Shown here: positions 36,101-48,300 of the stretch, piece after piece | How positions within the stretch are numbered: position 1 is the first letter of the stretch | How the letters are laid out: each line of letters starts with the position of its first letter | Source: Lates calcarifer | Taxonomy: Eukaryota; Chordata; Actinopteri; Centropomidae | Assembly: GCF_001640805.2 (NCBI RefSeq) | Contig: NC_066856.1 | Span: 1,063,937-1,127,936, forward strand | Direction of reading: 5' to 3' | Length of the DNA stretch: 64,000 nt | Made by a program: the position numbers and the translations under genes | Notes under the pieces: model-generated | Seen by the model: the letters and a program-made list of their open reading frames with translations, nothing else | Database searches by the model: none | What the model was told of the DNA's origin: nothing

Positions 36101-38589
36101 TGTGAACAAAAAAAACAGTGTAACTGCCATAGCAACAATCGGTTTGTACATGTAACATGAGTTTAAAATGTGGGTGATGTAATCTCACATATCAGGATTC
36201 AGAAATGGTCGGTTTGTGCTTTGTGAGGCCCAACAAAGCGGGACAGGAAGAATAAACACCTCAGTCCCGAAACAAATGGCAGGAATGCAAAACGAAGACT
36301 GTGATGGAGTTGAAGACTTGATACACAGCAGTTGATCTTGATCTAGAATATAAACAGTGGTCTTCCAGTAAAGGAACTGCCCACTATTCACAAGTTACTG
36401 GAGCAGAATCACTAATCCTATCTGCTCCAATAGTAAGCGAGCAGACTGCATGGCAAAAGAGATTATTCATCACTGGTCTGGCAGCAGTTAGTTGGCTTGG
36501 TTATCTGTTGGTTTTAGGGCCATCTCATTAGTGGAGACAGTAACAATTTTGGACAAAGGCTGATTGTTATTATAATCACAGCTGATAACAATTACATGCA
36601 CATGCTGGCAGTAATCATGGGAGAATATATGAGACAGACTATATGTTTTACACATTATACATTTTTGTATAATAATGAACTGTTAATGATTACATCACTA
36701 ATAAGCTGAGGCAGAGACTGTTGATACGGCTACAGCCAACACAGCTGTAACTGCTGCTGTTACAGTACTGCAGGTACATACTTAGCTGACTCAGCAGAAT
36801 CAGTCTGTGACTTTACACCTAGCAGATGACAGACTTAGACTGTGTGTTATAGTTGTCTATAGTGGGTCACAGTGCACCTCTAACAGAGGAAGTGTGTATA
36901 CTGGCAGCATTTCTTGAATGAAGGGGGGGTGTGCTTTGCTCATCGTCCAGATTTTCCCCATCTGACAGGAAATCAAACCAGCAAACTTCAAATCACCTTC
37001 CCTGAGGCTGCCATCTGCTGCTGCTTCACATCTCTCAGTTGCATCACTCATTACTGACTGCCTTGCTAGTTCCTAAGGTTGACACTTGACTATCTGACAA
37101 TTATTTTATGAACTGGAAAAGTCAAGAAAAGTCAAAGAAATGCTAAGCACTTCTTAATTCTGTGATTGGAATAATTTACTGTGAATCAAAATGTAAAGAT
37201 GGCTTTCACCCATGGAACCCATGGAAGACACCGGAGCCCTCTTTGGGAATGAATGCCCTTGCTTTCTGAACCATGAGAGGATGAGATGTAGCATGAAACC
37301 TTCTCTGCCCAGACACCAATTCATCCCAGAGAAATGGCTTTTCTTTCTGCCACTGGGCATCCAGGAGGAGCATCTGATATGGGTTGGCTGGAAACAGGCT
37401 GAGTCTGGCTGGCTGGGAAGGACGAGCTGGCTGACAGACAGAGCCTGGTCAGGATCCAACAGATACAAGGAGCTGACTGTCCTCTGGACTGACCCCTGCT
37501 TCTAAAAGGCCATTAGATGAGGAGCTCTGGAATCCTTCATCCCCCTGCAATCACTCTTTATGGTTGTTTACAAGTGCATTTCAGTCATCTGTCTTTTGTG
37601 TTTTTTTTTTCTTCAGGATATTTATACACAGTGATTTGCAGAAAACTCTTGAAGAGGACAAATCAGTTATCTCACACTGTTAGCAGATGACTCCATGTGT
37701 TAAAAGCAGAGTGACCCTGTAGACCTATTCACTGAGGAAACTGATATAAACATCTGGCTTTTTTGAGAAATGAATTGACAACAAAGTTAAGTCAGGTTAA
37801 AAAATGAATAATAAAATTAGCAAATAAAATAACATGACTATGGTCTATCTGCATAGGTGGGTGACCAGAAGGAAAAACCAACATGAAGTTTGTGGACCAC
37901 CACCAGTCATGAGAACAGCTTCAGTCTGTAACTCTTCCTTCAAAAGATTTTCTGTCAACTGGTGTTTTGGTGATGGTGGTGGAGAGTTCTGTCCAAAACC
38001 TTTCACAGGCGTTCAACCAGGTTGAGATCTGGTCAAAGTGAAGTTCACAAAATAACATGCTCATACTCAAAACGGTTAGTCTTCCGTCATGTCCTGAACA
38101 TGTGAAATGTTTCTCCACTGGTCTGTTTTATCTACATTTCCTCTCATCTATCATCCTGCAGCATCAAAATTCTCTGTTCTTTCATGTTTCTGTCAAATTT
38201 CATTTATTGTGTGTTTGGAATAGTGACAGACTTAATTCTGTGATTGGACCCATTGTCAGCACTGTGGTACAGTAATACTGATTTTCTCACACAACACAAA
38301 TTTCAAGCAGTTAAGCTCAGCATTATGTTTTATGTATGTTTGTGTGGTTTTGCTTTGCTTTCCTAGTGGTGGTCTATCATAGGCTACTTGTTAATTTGTT
38401 GAGGTTAAATGATTTTTTATGAAGTGATTATAGTGTGTGTTTTGTGTGTTGTGTTCATTAGGGACTCTGAGAGGAAGAGACTAAAAGAATTCTCTGTACT
38501 TATGCTGCTGATAACAGCTGTCTCATGTGGTGGACTTTCTATCATTTTATCAGTACGATAGAAACACCCTGCATGCACCCTTCTGCCAG

Positions 38590-39330
38590 GTCGTTACCAA
38601 CTTTGTCCCCGTTTTAGTTTTCCTCTCCTTTCCTCAGACGCACCCGGGAGAGACTTGGGGTGGGGGTGTGTGTGTGTGTGTGGGGGGGGATCACAAAGCT
38701 AATGGGTGGACCCGAAGGAGAATTTCCAGCCCCGTGATTTGCTAATCGGGGGCTGGTTCCCTTGTCATTCCCCTGTAATCGTGGCTCTGGTTTGTGGAGC
38801 TTGCCCAGCCCTCTTGTCCGTGGACGCACCAAGTGTACCGACTGCACTCTGTGCGCTTTGGTTAAAGCCCGACTACCTTCACTGTGAAGGCTGGGCACTG
38901 GGAAGGAGGATCGGGGGCCTCGTTGTGGCTGAGAGAAGAGGCTAAAACTCGTCACATATGGCTTTTTTGTAGGACAGTTTCCATCATCATTTGGGATTGT
39001 GGAAGGGACGTCATTAAAAATCACCTGAAGTCGCCTAAAAGTTTGATTCACTTGTGGGCGCCCGACCATGGAGATGCAAAGGTGGTCCACAAGGTGGAAA
39101 ACGAAAAGGTGGCTTATGGATTCCACTGTAACCGCATTCATCACTTTAACCCTGGTTCTACAGGCTGCTAATGTCAGAGCAGGTAAGATTATTAGGGACC
39201 GACCAAACCTCTCTAATAAACTTTATCTGGCTGAAGGGGACGGAGTGGAGACCGGCTGAGAAACTCGGTAACTGATGATGGAGATTGGGGGATTAACTGA
39301 TTTACCTGGACACAGCGGCGTCATGTTTGC
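38590..39330 (+). promoter_or_regulatory. col11a1: CpG-rich promoter / 5' UTR region of col11a1
   Basis: About 28 CpGs fall in this roughly 740-nt stretch, against very few per kilobase in the surrounding DNA. It spans the first exon and its start codon. No clear TATA box is visible, in line with the TATA-less COL11A1 promoter known in mammals. A (TG)n tract running into a G8 run lies at 38666-38689. The transcription start cannot be placed from the sequence. Confidence 0.55.
39068..39182 (+). CDS. col11a1: col11a1 exon 1, coding part (signal peptide)
   Basis: ATG in context gaccATGG, encoding [20 protein letters not shown] and the hydrophobic run AFITLTLVL, ending near NVRA. The donor is GCAG/gtaaga, phase 1. 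The basic stretch before the hydrophobic core is a conserved COL11A1 trait. Confidence 0.95.
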
Positions 39331-42300
39331 TTCATAGTCAGAATATACATGTATTTTCCCCGTTTCACAACCAAAGTAATTGAATTAAGGCGAGCCTCCC
39401 CCATATACCTGTATGACTGAGTGGAAACCACCAAACCCCAAAAGCTCAGGTACAGTAAAAGTGAAGCCTGCTCACCACTGTGGTGAGGTTAAAGCTAGAG
39501 GCAGCTCAGACAGGACAGGCTCTCAGGGGGTAACTGCTTGAGGTGCATATTTTTTGTTGGCCAAAAACATTTTATTCATTAACAAACAATTTACCGCGGG
39601 CTACTTTTACGCATGAATGGGAAGCGTCCGCCCCGAAGATGAGGCACCTCGGCTAATGAAATTCATCCTAAGCCGCTGGTATGTGCTTACAGAGATCAGG
39701 ACGACAGAGCAGCGTTCTCTGCTTTTTAAGGTTCACTTAGGCTGAGAAAAAGCTCTTTGTTTGAACTGTGGTCCGCTGGGTGGATGTGGACACGGTTAGC
39801 AGGGTGGATTTCCTCAGCCAGCGGACACTGGACATTTGTCGGACCTCGGACTTACCCAGGGTTACATGTTACTTACAAATGTTGAACTGCACTGAAACCA
39901 TAGTGCCACTCATATTAACATAAAACCTGATAGTGTTGGTCAGACTGAAGGGAAGTTGTGTAATACTGTGTAAATGATATTTTAATGTTGCTCTGGTTGT
40001 CATCAACTAAACTTAGAGAGAAGCAGCCTGTTGAATATAATTGTACACCTGCAGAGGAAGGACAGACTGCCCATAGATAGATGAATAGACGGATAATTGA
40101 AGGTTATGCGGGAGTTATAAACAGTTTTTGCAGACATGAGGTTGTTCTGTCGGTGCGCAGCTTTAGTCTGATAATAAATATGTAGTGGATCAGTGGATCT
40201 CAGACCAGTCAGCGCAGCACGCAGAGCCTCTGTGTGTTTACAGGGGGCTAAGTGGTCAGAGGCAGGTTCACCCTATCTCCACAGTGCCCTGGTCCACACT
40301 GAAGCCCAAAAGCTGGCTTGTGCAACCAACCCCCCTCCTCCCCAGTGCCCAGCTCTTCCCCTCAACTTTGCACTTAGATGTTTGGTCAACTGCAGGACAA
40401 CGCTGTGTTGTGTGAGCGGTGGGAATGCTTCCCCTCTAAGTACTGAGCAGTTATTTGATGATGGTCCTTGTTGCACTTCCCTATGATTTCAGAGCCTTCA
40501 AAGAGCAGGCCTGCATACGGGCCTAGCCTGCAGCCATAATGGCCACAAGTCACAGGGTTCAGGATTACACAGGCCTCACATCTCATACTATAGACAAATC
40601 TGTCAGGATTTATTGTTGCACACAGGTAGAGATTTAGGAAACATCTTTTATCTGCAGAGTGAAAGTTTTTTGCTGGATTGAAATTCAGCATTGTTTTTTT
40701 TAGATAGGCTTTGAAAAGGTTTCACGACACGAGTGGTTGCACGTCTCCATCTTTCAATCAAATAGTTAATGAAATTACAGCAAGAAATCACAAAAAGTTG
40801 GAGAGTTAGTGGAGTTTCATTGCAGTTGCAGTTCATATTGCACAAATCAATTTGTGACTCTTTTAATTCATTTATCTACAGTCATAGGATTACAGCCTGC
40901 TCAGGAGAAACCAGGTTCAGTTTACCTCAGATTGAAAATCTCACCTTTGCAAACTCATCGCCTCCTGCCTCTTTTTTTAAAAATCTTAAGTAATGTGCTG
41001 CAGGCTCTATGTTCCAGGGTCTCAGTCAGTTTCTTCAGAGCTCTTTATGGCAGTCGGAGCTGTTTCTGCAGGGTGCCCTCTCCATCTTGCAGTGTACAGA
41101 CACGTTTTCTCAGCCCCCGGGGCGCAGGCTCAGATGTGCATTCCAGCAAACAAAGCTAGCATTTTCAGAGTCCTCTGTCTAATGTGCTCAACCAGGAACA
41201 TCAGCTAATCAGCTCCTTGGTGGACCTTTGTCCTGCCAAAGCTGTGACATATTTATAGTCATTGTTGGATCATTTGGAGAAAAGTTTTTCTTGCTCTATA
41301 CAAAGACACAACTCATGTGGCACTGAAATTGTGCTATAACTGCATATTCAAACTCAAATTCTGATCACAGATGCTTCTAAGAGACCTCTTTAGCATTTAT
41401 ATTATTGTTGTTTCAAACACTCTGTGATTACATGCATAGATATTTAATTACAGTAAAGCGAGTTAATGAGAGTAAATACAAGGGAGGAAGAGTAGAGGAT
41501 GAAATGCTTTGAAGAAATGGGTAGGTCTCAGTGAAGTTTCCTTGGAATGACACCAGTATAAAGCCGTCTTGTTTTAGCCGGCAGCATGGTGGAAGTTAAA
41601 GGATCGGGGGGTATATACAGAGAGAGACATTCTGGCTGAAGATATTATTAGAGTCTCAGGGAGCTGCAGGTGAAAAGGTCCTCCTCCATTTACCAGCCAA
41701 TTTCACCTTTCTGTAAAGATGTAAAGGCTGAAGATGACACAGCAGGAGGGGGGTTATGATATCAGTACACTTGTGTCTTTAGCACTAAGTGATAAAGGAT
41801 GAGCAGAGACTGTTTTTGGCCTCTGTTCTAAGAATGGTTATGTTATCTCTTGGAACACACTGCTCACATCACCTGTGAACATGATGGAGATTGTATCAGA
41901 TTAGTTCATTTGTGTCTTACAGTAATGTGTCACACTGCTCCTCCACCCCTTTGCTTGCCTCTGCAATTTGCATAATGATATTTGGAGGATCCAACAACTG
42001 AGCAACAGGGGCGGTCTTGATTGATTTAAGGGTTGGTTAGAATTTTCTCTCTCCTCCAGACTCAGGAGGGTAGATCTCTTCATGTGCTACCTGAGTCTTG
42101 CTGGTAGCTATGTGGCCTGTTTGCTTAGCCCTGAGGGCAAACTCACACCAACTCATCAGATGCACTCTTTTAAAACCTGTGCACACTCATTTGGCCACCT
42201 TAATGGATTGGCCAGTATTGACGTTTTCTCGGCACCTCTGTGCGAGGGTCGCAGCCTGGCCACATTACCACATCTGGAACATATGAGTCCTGGAGTTTGA

Positions 42301-45300
42301 ACTGAAAGCAACTCTGCAGGATCTCATAATGAGTTCCTCAGTTCACTCTCCAAAGTAAGTAGCTATTTCATCCTTACAAGCCTCAAAAAAAGGCCAAGCT
42401 GACCTTACTGATAGCATTCCTACAGAGAAACACTTTGCTGATGTCTTTATACGATTTTGCTTGTCTTTGTTTCTGCTGTTTCCTCTGGGGAAAGAGTTGG
42501 ATCGTGGATGGGTTGACAGTTGGAGGATCAACAGTTTTTTGTCCTTTGTACCACAGACTGAAGCAGACCAGCTCTCTTTGCCTTAATTAAGGAGTGCATT
42601 GGTCTGAGTGAATCTGAGCAGTGCCCGCAGCACCTTCATATTCAGTGGGAATAGATTCATGTTGAAACAGGGACTTGTCCCTAAACCAGATGCTTTTCTG
42701 AATAGAATGAAACAGGCTCTTGATTTGCATTTTCTTGCCACAGCTGTAATGTTTGCCACAGAGGTTTGAGAGCAACATCTGACATTTTCAATATCTCTGT
42801 GTATCCAAAAGTTTAAGAATTAAAGAGCAGTGGCTTTAGAGTCACCAGAAAAGAATGGCTGATGCACTCAGACACCTCGGCATGCTTATTTACCCTACAA
42901 AAACAGATTAGTGACACTTAACAGTCTGCTATTGTATTGCCCGTATTAATCAGATATTGGTTTGCTCTGTGGAGTGAAGTGAATGCAGTGCCTGCTTTTA
43001 TTTTAATATATGTCACTGAAATCACTTGCACCGTTCCCAGGCGTATACCAAATGGCCCATTTAGCAGGGGGTCAATACACTGCAGCACTTCATGTTCACT
43101 AAGCTAACGTTTTATACTGAGAGGACGTTTTGATGAAGAGGTGTAATGATAATGCTTTCCTATAGGACTCTATAGACACCATCAGGCCACACAGGCTCTT
43201 TTATATACAGCACATCAGACTGAAGAAAATGGAAAATCCAGAGAGCCTCTGGTGAGCCTTATCAATGTAAACCTATCCAGGTGTTATAGAACTGGATCCC
43301 TGTTGGCACATTGTTCATTATGCTCTTTGCTTGGAGACATTTGGATCCACGGTGACGGAGCATTTCCTGACTTAACAAATGAGGGAGTTTTGTGGTGTAA
43401 AATACTATTTAATTTTTCACAGGGTACATACTGTAGTATTGATGACACTGCGACAAATGTCGTAATATGAGATGGTCATAATGAGGGAATCTGTGAAGAG
43501 TTCCTTGGTTAATCTTTCCTGTCTTTTCAGTCATGCACTTTTGTTTGAGAAAATGACTGACATAAGGAACAGAATTTCTCCTATTAATGCAATATTCATT
43601 AATATTTGATGTAATATGAAACATGCAGTGGCTCTGTCACTGCACAGTGTTTATTAACCAGAACAGGACAAGCACTCACAAACGTATTTCAGATGTTGAA
43701 AGCTGATCATATGACCAACTGAAAATAAAATACTTTGATGCATTTAATGTTCACTTATATTATGACCTAACTGATGTTTTCTTTTTTTTTGCTTCCTGAA
43801 CAGCAGAACCAGTGGATGTTCTAAAAGTATTAGAATTTCAAAATTACCCCGAAGGAGTGACGAAAACAACAGGATTTTGCACAAACCGAAGAGCATCAAA
43901 GCCGGACTCAGCTTACAGAGTGGCCAAGCAGGTCCAGATCAGTGCCCCCACCACGCAGTTATTCCCTGGTAAGACACATCTCTCAGCCTTTAAAATCGAT
44001 CAACTATCATGTGTGTTTCAAAGGTGTATTCTCCTCAGCTCTGTACTGTCATGTCTCAGCTTTGTACTGCCAATAACTGCGTTGACTGTTACTGGAAAAC
44101 GAGGCAAGACCGAGCAAAAGTTTTTTGCTCTCTAGACAAAAATTGAGCCACATAAAGAGCAAAACATCTGCAGCAATTATCTTTATGTAACTGATTCCTA
44201 TAGCTCCAAGCTCATAATGATGCATAATGCTGCTATATTCTTGCAGGCACATGTGCCTCACACAGATTCTTCTACATTACATTTAGTAAGGTTAACAAGC
44301 AAAAGTTCTTATGAAATGGCTGTAGGTCACATCATTAGAGTGTCACTTACATCAGTGACACAGTGTGGCATAGTTGCATTAAAGTGAACTCTAACCCATT
44401 CACTTGTCTTTTCCACCCTTCCTCCTCTGTCTGTGCAGGAGGTGTTTTTCCTGAGGACTTCTCCATCCTGACCACAGTGCGCCCCAAGTCCGGCCTCCAG
44501 TCTTTCTTGCTGTCCATTTACAATGGGCAGGGAGTCCAGCAGCTGGGTGTTGAGGTGGGACGCTCACCTGTCTTCCTGTATGAGGATCAGACTGGTAAAC
44601 CAGCCCCGGAGGACTACCCCCTGTTCCGCACTCTCAACCTTGCTGACGGAAAGTACGTCTAGTCTCAAACATGCACTCAAACACACCCACGCACCCTTTG
44701 ACTCACAGTTGAAGCTGATTCAGAAGGAAAGGGTGTTGTAGCATGCAGGGAGGACTGAGGGTCAGTGGTTAAAATGCTAGATGGTGCAAAAAAGATTAAT
44801 CACTAGACTTCCATCCAAGCTGTGCCAGTTTGTAGCAATGAATGACTTGATAGAAAGTCACCCAGCATATTGTTTATATTTTATTGTCAATTTGGCCAAG
44901 TTACTGCAAGACAGATATTCTGATAACGGTCTTATCAGCAGTCCTCTTATCTGATCATACTCAAATCAGAGTGGATTTGTCTGTATTTTGATTAATGATC
45001 TCACTGAGTATACATGAATATGCATTCTCATGAGAGGTGTAGTGATTTCAGTGGCATTTTGTTCCTAAAACTAGTTAAATAACCAAATCAACTAAAAGAT
45101 TCAAACTGTCGTACATTTTCTGATTTCCACTGACTTGTTCTTCTTGATAAAAGCAAGAAAACAACCCAGATCTTCCCGTTGTTGCACCACAGGTGCTCCT
45201 CACCGGATTATCCATCCCATCAGGGGTCCGTGGGCACAGAGACAGGTCAGAGACTGGGAGACACTGGATTATTGGGGCGCAGCAGGGACTGCTATGGGCA

Positions 45301-48300
45301 GCCTGACCTCATCCATGAACTCACTGCCTCTGTTATTTTAGAGAGGGGGGAAAGTAAGGAGGGGAAAGGGGCAGTCCTAAACTTCCTTTTTACCCCCTTG
45401 GATTACCTCACCCAACCAGAAGCAGTGGTGCTAACCTTTTAGCATAAACCTGATTATCTGCTCCCAGGTTCAGAAATCCCAGCATTCTCGCGCAGAGCTT
45501 CGGCTTAGCTGACATGAGCCTGTGTGCAGGGGCAGAGGCGAATAAATAAACAGACAGGCTGGCGGGGGAAAAGACACCATTTGAATTTTAGTATTTTATA
45601 GGGTTTTCCAGTGTTATTAAAGTGTTCTTTCACTCGTTGAACATACTGTGAGAGGACAGTTTGTTTTCTGAACTTTTAAAGGAAGTCATAACCCGGTCAC
45701 ACTGTTTTTCTGCCCTTCAATGGGCCTAAGATGAGATCTAATGTGTACACAGTTATCATGATAGAAGGAAGCCCAAAAATCTCATGTCAGCAATAACTCT
45801 GCTTTATGTGCAGGTTGCAACAAAGAGAAAGTCACAGTCAGCGTTGTGTTAGTCTTAATGACTGTTTTGTCCAGTGTGTAGTTTTTGTGACCCACTCTCT
45901 GAGGGGCAATGTTCTCTGTAGAGGATTTTTAACACTTCTTGGTCCTGGATGCATTCCAGCTCCAGGCCTCGTCTAAATCTTCAGTGACTGCTGCTCAGGC
46001 TTCATACAGCCTGAAATCCCCGTGGATGTATTCATTGTTCCTAAGAAGCATACGCCAAGCTTGAAAAGAGAGGCAGAATAATGACAGTGATGAGGTGAAA
46101 AAGAGCATTATCCCTTTCTATAAAGGGAATGGGAGGGTTTCTAGTGAGCTGTTACAGTTTATACTGTAGCTCTTATGTTAGTTAAGCTCTTTAAATACAT
46201 TTTTGAAAAGACCAGTGTCACAGTTTCCTTTTCAAATACAGTGTTACTCCTCTTCTTGTGATTATAATACACTTCAAAAGTTTGAGATATTTGTTAAAAC
46301 CATTGAAGTCAGCATTTGCTTTTCTGCCATGTAAAGTGACAAATAATCCTTCCTGCTGTACGGCTAAGCTCAGAGAGTGTTGCATGCTTATTTTCCTCTA
46401 AGCTTCACTGCCTGCCCTGGAATGTGTTTCTGTGATCTCACTGTGTTCAAAGGAACTGGGCATTGTTTCTCCTCCTGATAACAACATTTGCCATACAGAG
46501 AAATGAATGTGATATCAGATACACGCCTCATGCTGCCATCTTGAGCTACAGTGGTGCCAGGTCTCATCTTCCACCTCAGAACAATGTTTTGACTGTGTGT
46601 CTCCTGCTCTGGCAAGGCAGGCCTTCCTGGATCCTGACACACACTTTCCACAATGTTCACCATGTCTGTCATGCCGAGTAACCCAGAAGGAGGATTAAGT
46701 TTGGAGTTTAATGAGTGTAATCCCGTGTTAAACAGGGCCAAAGTGTGGGGGCAAGAATGTGGTCCACTGCTGCCTGGTATGCAATAGTCCTTAAGTGCAG
46801 TGGCAAATGGTCCAGAGGCGAGGGAGGTGTCAGACTCACGTGTGACCTCAGTTAACCCTTTGCATCTACGGGTGCTGTCGATCAAAATATATCATTCATA
46901 ACTCTGTTGCCTGTGTTGCCCGTCATATGACAGCGCCTTCAGAGTTTCTTTCTCTTTGAGGTGTTTTGTCATGTATAGGTGGATTATAATCAGAGGTGCT
47001 GATGAGGTGTCCTTATAATCAAACAGCATCTTATTGACTTGCTGTCTATGTGACACCATGCTTTACTCAGTAATTATCATACACTTGTGTGTGCAGTTGC
47101 AGTGCACTGCAGTAACAAGTGCTTCGGAAGTATTTATTTTAAGTGTTAAATGTGAATGACCTTGGCCTCTGTTATTGCTAATCCTCTCCCTCCTTGTTGT
47201 GTCTTTGATCCAGGTGGCACCGTGTGGCTATCAGCGTGGAGAAGAAGACAGTCACTATCATTGTAGACTGTAAGAAGAAGATCACCAAGCCTCTCCCCAG
47301 GGGTGACCAGGCTTCCATCGACACCAACGGCATCACTGTGTTCGGCACCAGGATCCTGGATGAGGAGGTTTTTCAGGTAAAGTTCTCAGTGTGTTAACAT
47401 TGTAACTGAGCTGTTTCTAAGAGCTGCATATTATTAGTCTGTTGTGAATTTACTGTATATCATGCAGTTTTTGTCTTAGTGAGACAGTTTGTACACATCT
47501 CTTGGTGTATAATAATCGTATTAATGCTGTGACCAGATTTCCCTCTCTGTCAAATATTTCTTCAAGTGCTCTAACTTCGAGGGTTTAGTTTGAGTCCCAT
47601 CGAGGCAGCCCTCGGCCCTTTGATGCTGCCGAAAAGGAATGTGGAGATGATATAAACCAGGAAAAATCTGGAGGTCTTCTGTTGATTTAATAAGGACCTT
47701 TACATAGATATCATACATATATATGAAATATTGGAGGTCTTTTATCTCTGCCTCTGCTGCTACACTGTAGTTTGATGACAGTGCAGAGCGGTGTTTTCAG
47801 CTTGCCTTGTTTTGGACCTCCTGCTTGACCACATGAGTAACTTGGTCCATGTGTTGTTCTTAACGGAGATTGCAAGCAAGCACTGCTTAAATACAGCCAG
47901 AGAAATAAAGAGTGACTTCAGAGCTGATCACTGACTGAGGGCTTTTGAAGCATGAATGCTATGAGAGGTTCTCTGTGGCTCTTAATGTATTGTTATTAAT
48001 CAGCAGACACTGACTGTGAATAGATGGTGATTTAATGGTTTTTAGGATAACTGGAGTGTTATTCCAAATCATCCTTACCTGGTAAAAGGATTTTGTGATA
48101 TTTTGTGATTTGGACTTAAGCCATGTGCCAGCAGTTGGACTTGGCCACCTTGAGTTTTTCTGCACACGTGGGCTTTTGGTGAACTTCTCACATCCGTTGT
48201 TAAAGCTTCTCTTTACCTTCTAATTAGAGACACAGTACTACAGGAGCCCCGTTTCCTGGACAAGAGCTCACTGTTGGAGCTTTACATCATTTACCAAAAA

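Larger units (their letters stand above)
20421..38589. other. intergenic region between the divergent rnpc3 and col11a1 genes
   Basis: About 18 kb with no exon I can support on either strand. It contains several dispersed repeats and microsatellites (listed separately) and two GC-richer, low-repeat blocks (about 22060-22330 and 37200-37510) that could be regulatory. The longest reading frames here are about 100-120 codons and match nothing I know. Confidence 0.6.

Noticed and set aside
38614..39144. 176-codon open frame antisense to the col11a1 promoter and exon 1
   Set aside because: It lies in CpG-rich DNA with few stop codons and overlaps a real exon. The translation looks like no known protein.
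46388..46885. 165-codon antisense open frame in col11a1 intron 3
   Set aside because: No domain, no splice context and no recognisable family; probably a chance frame.
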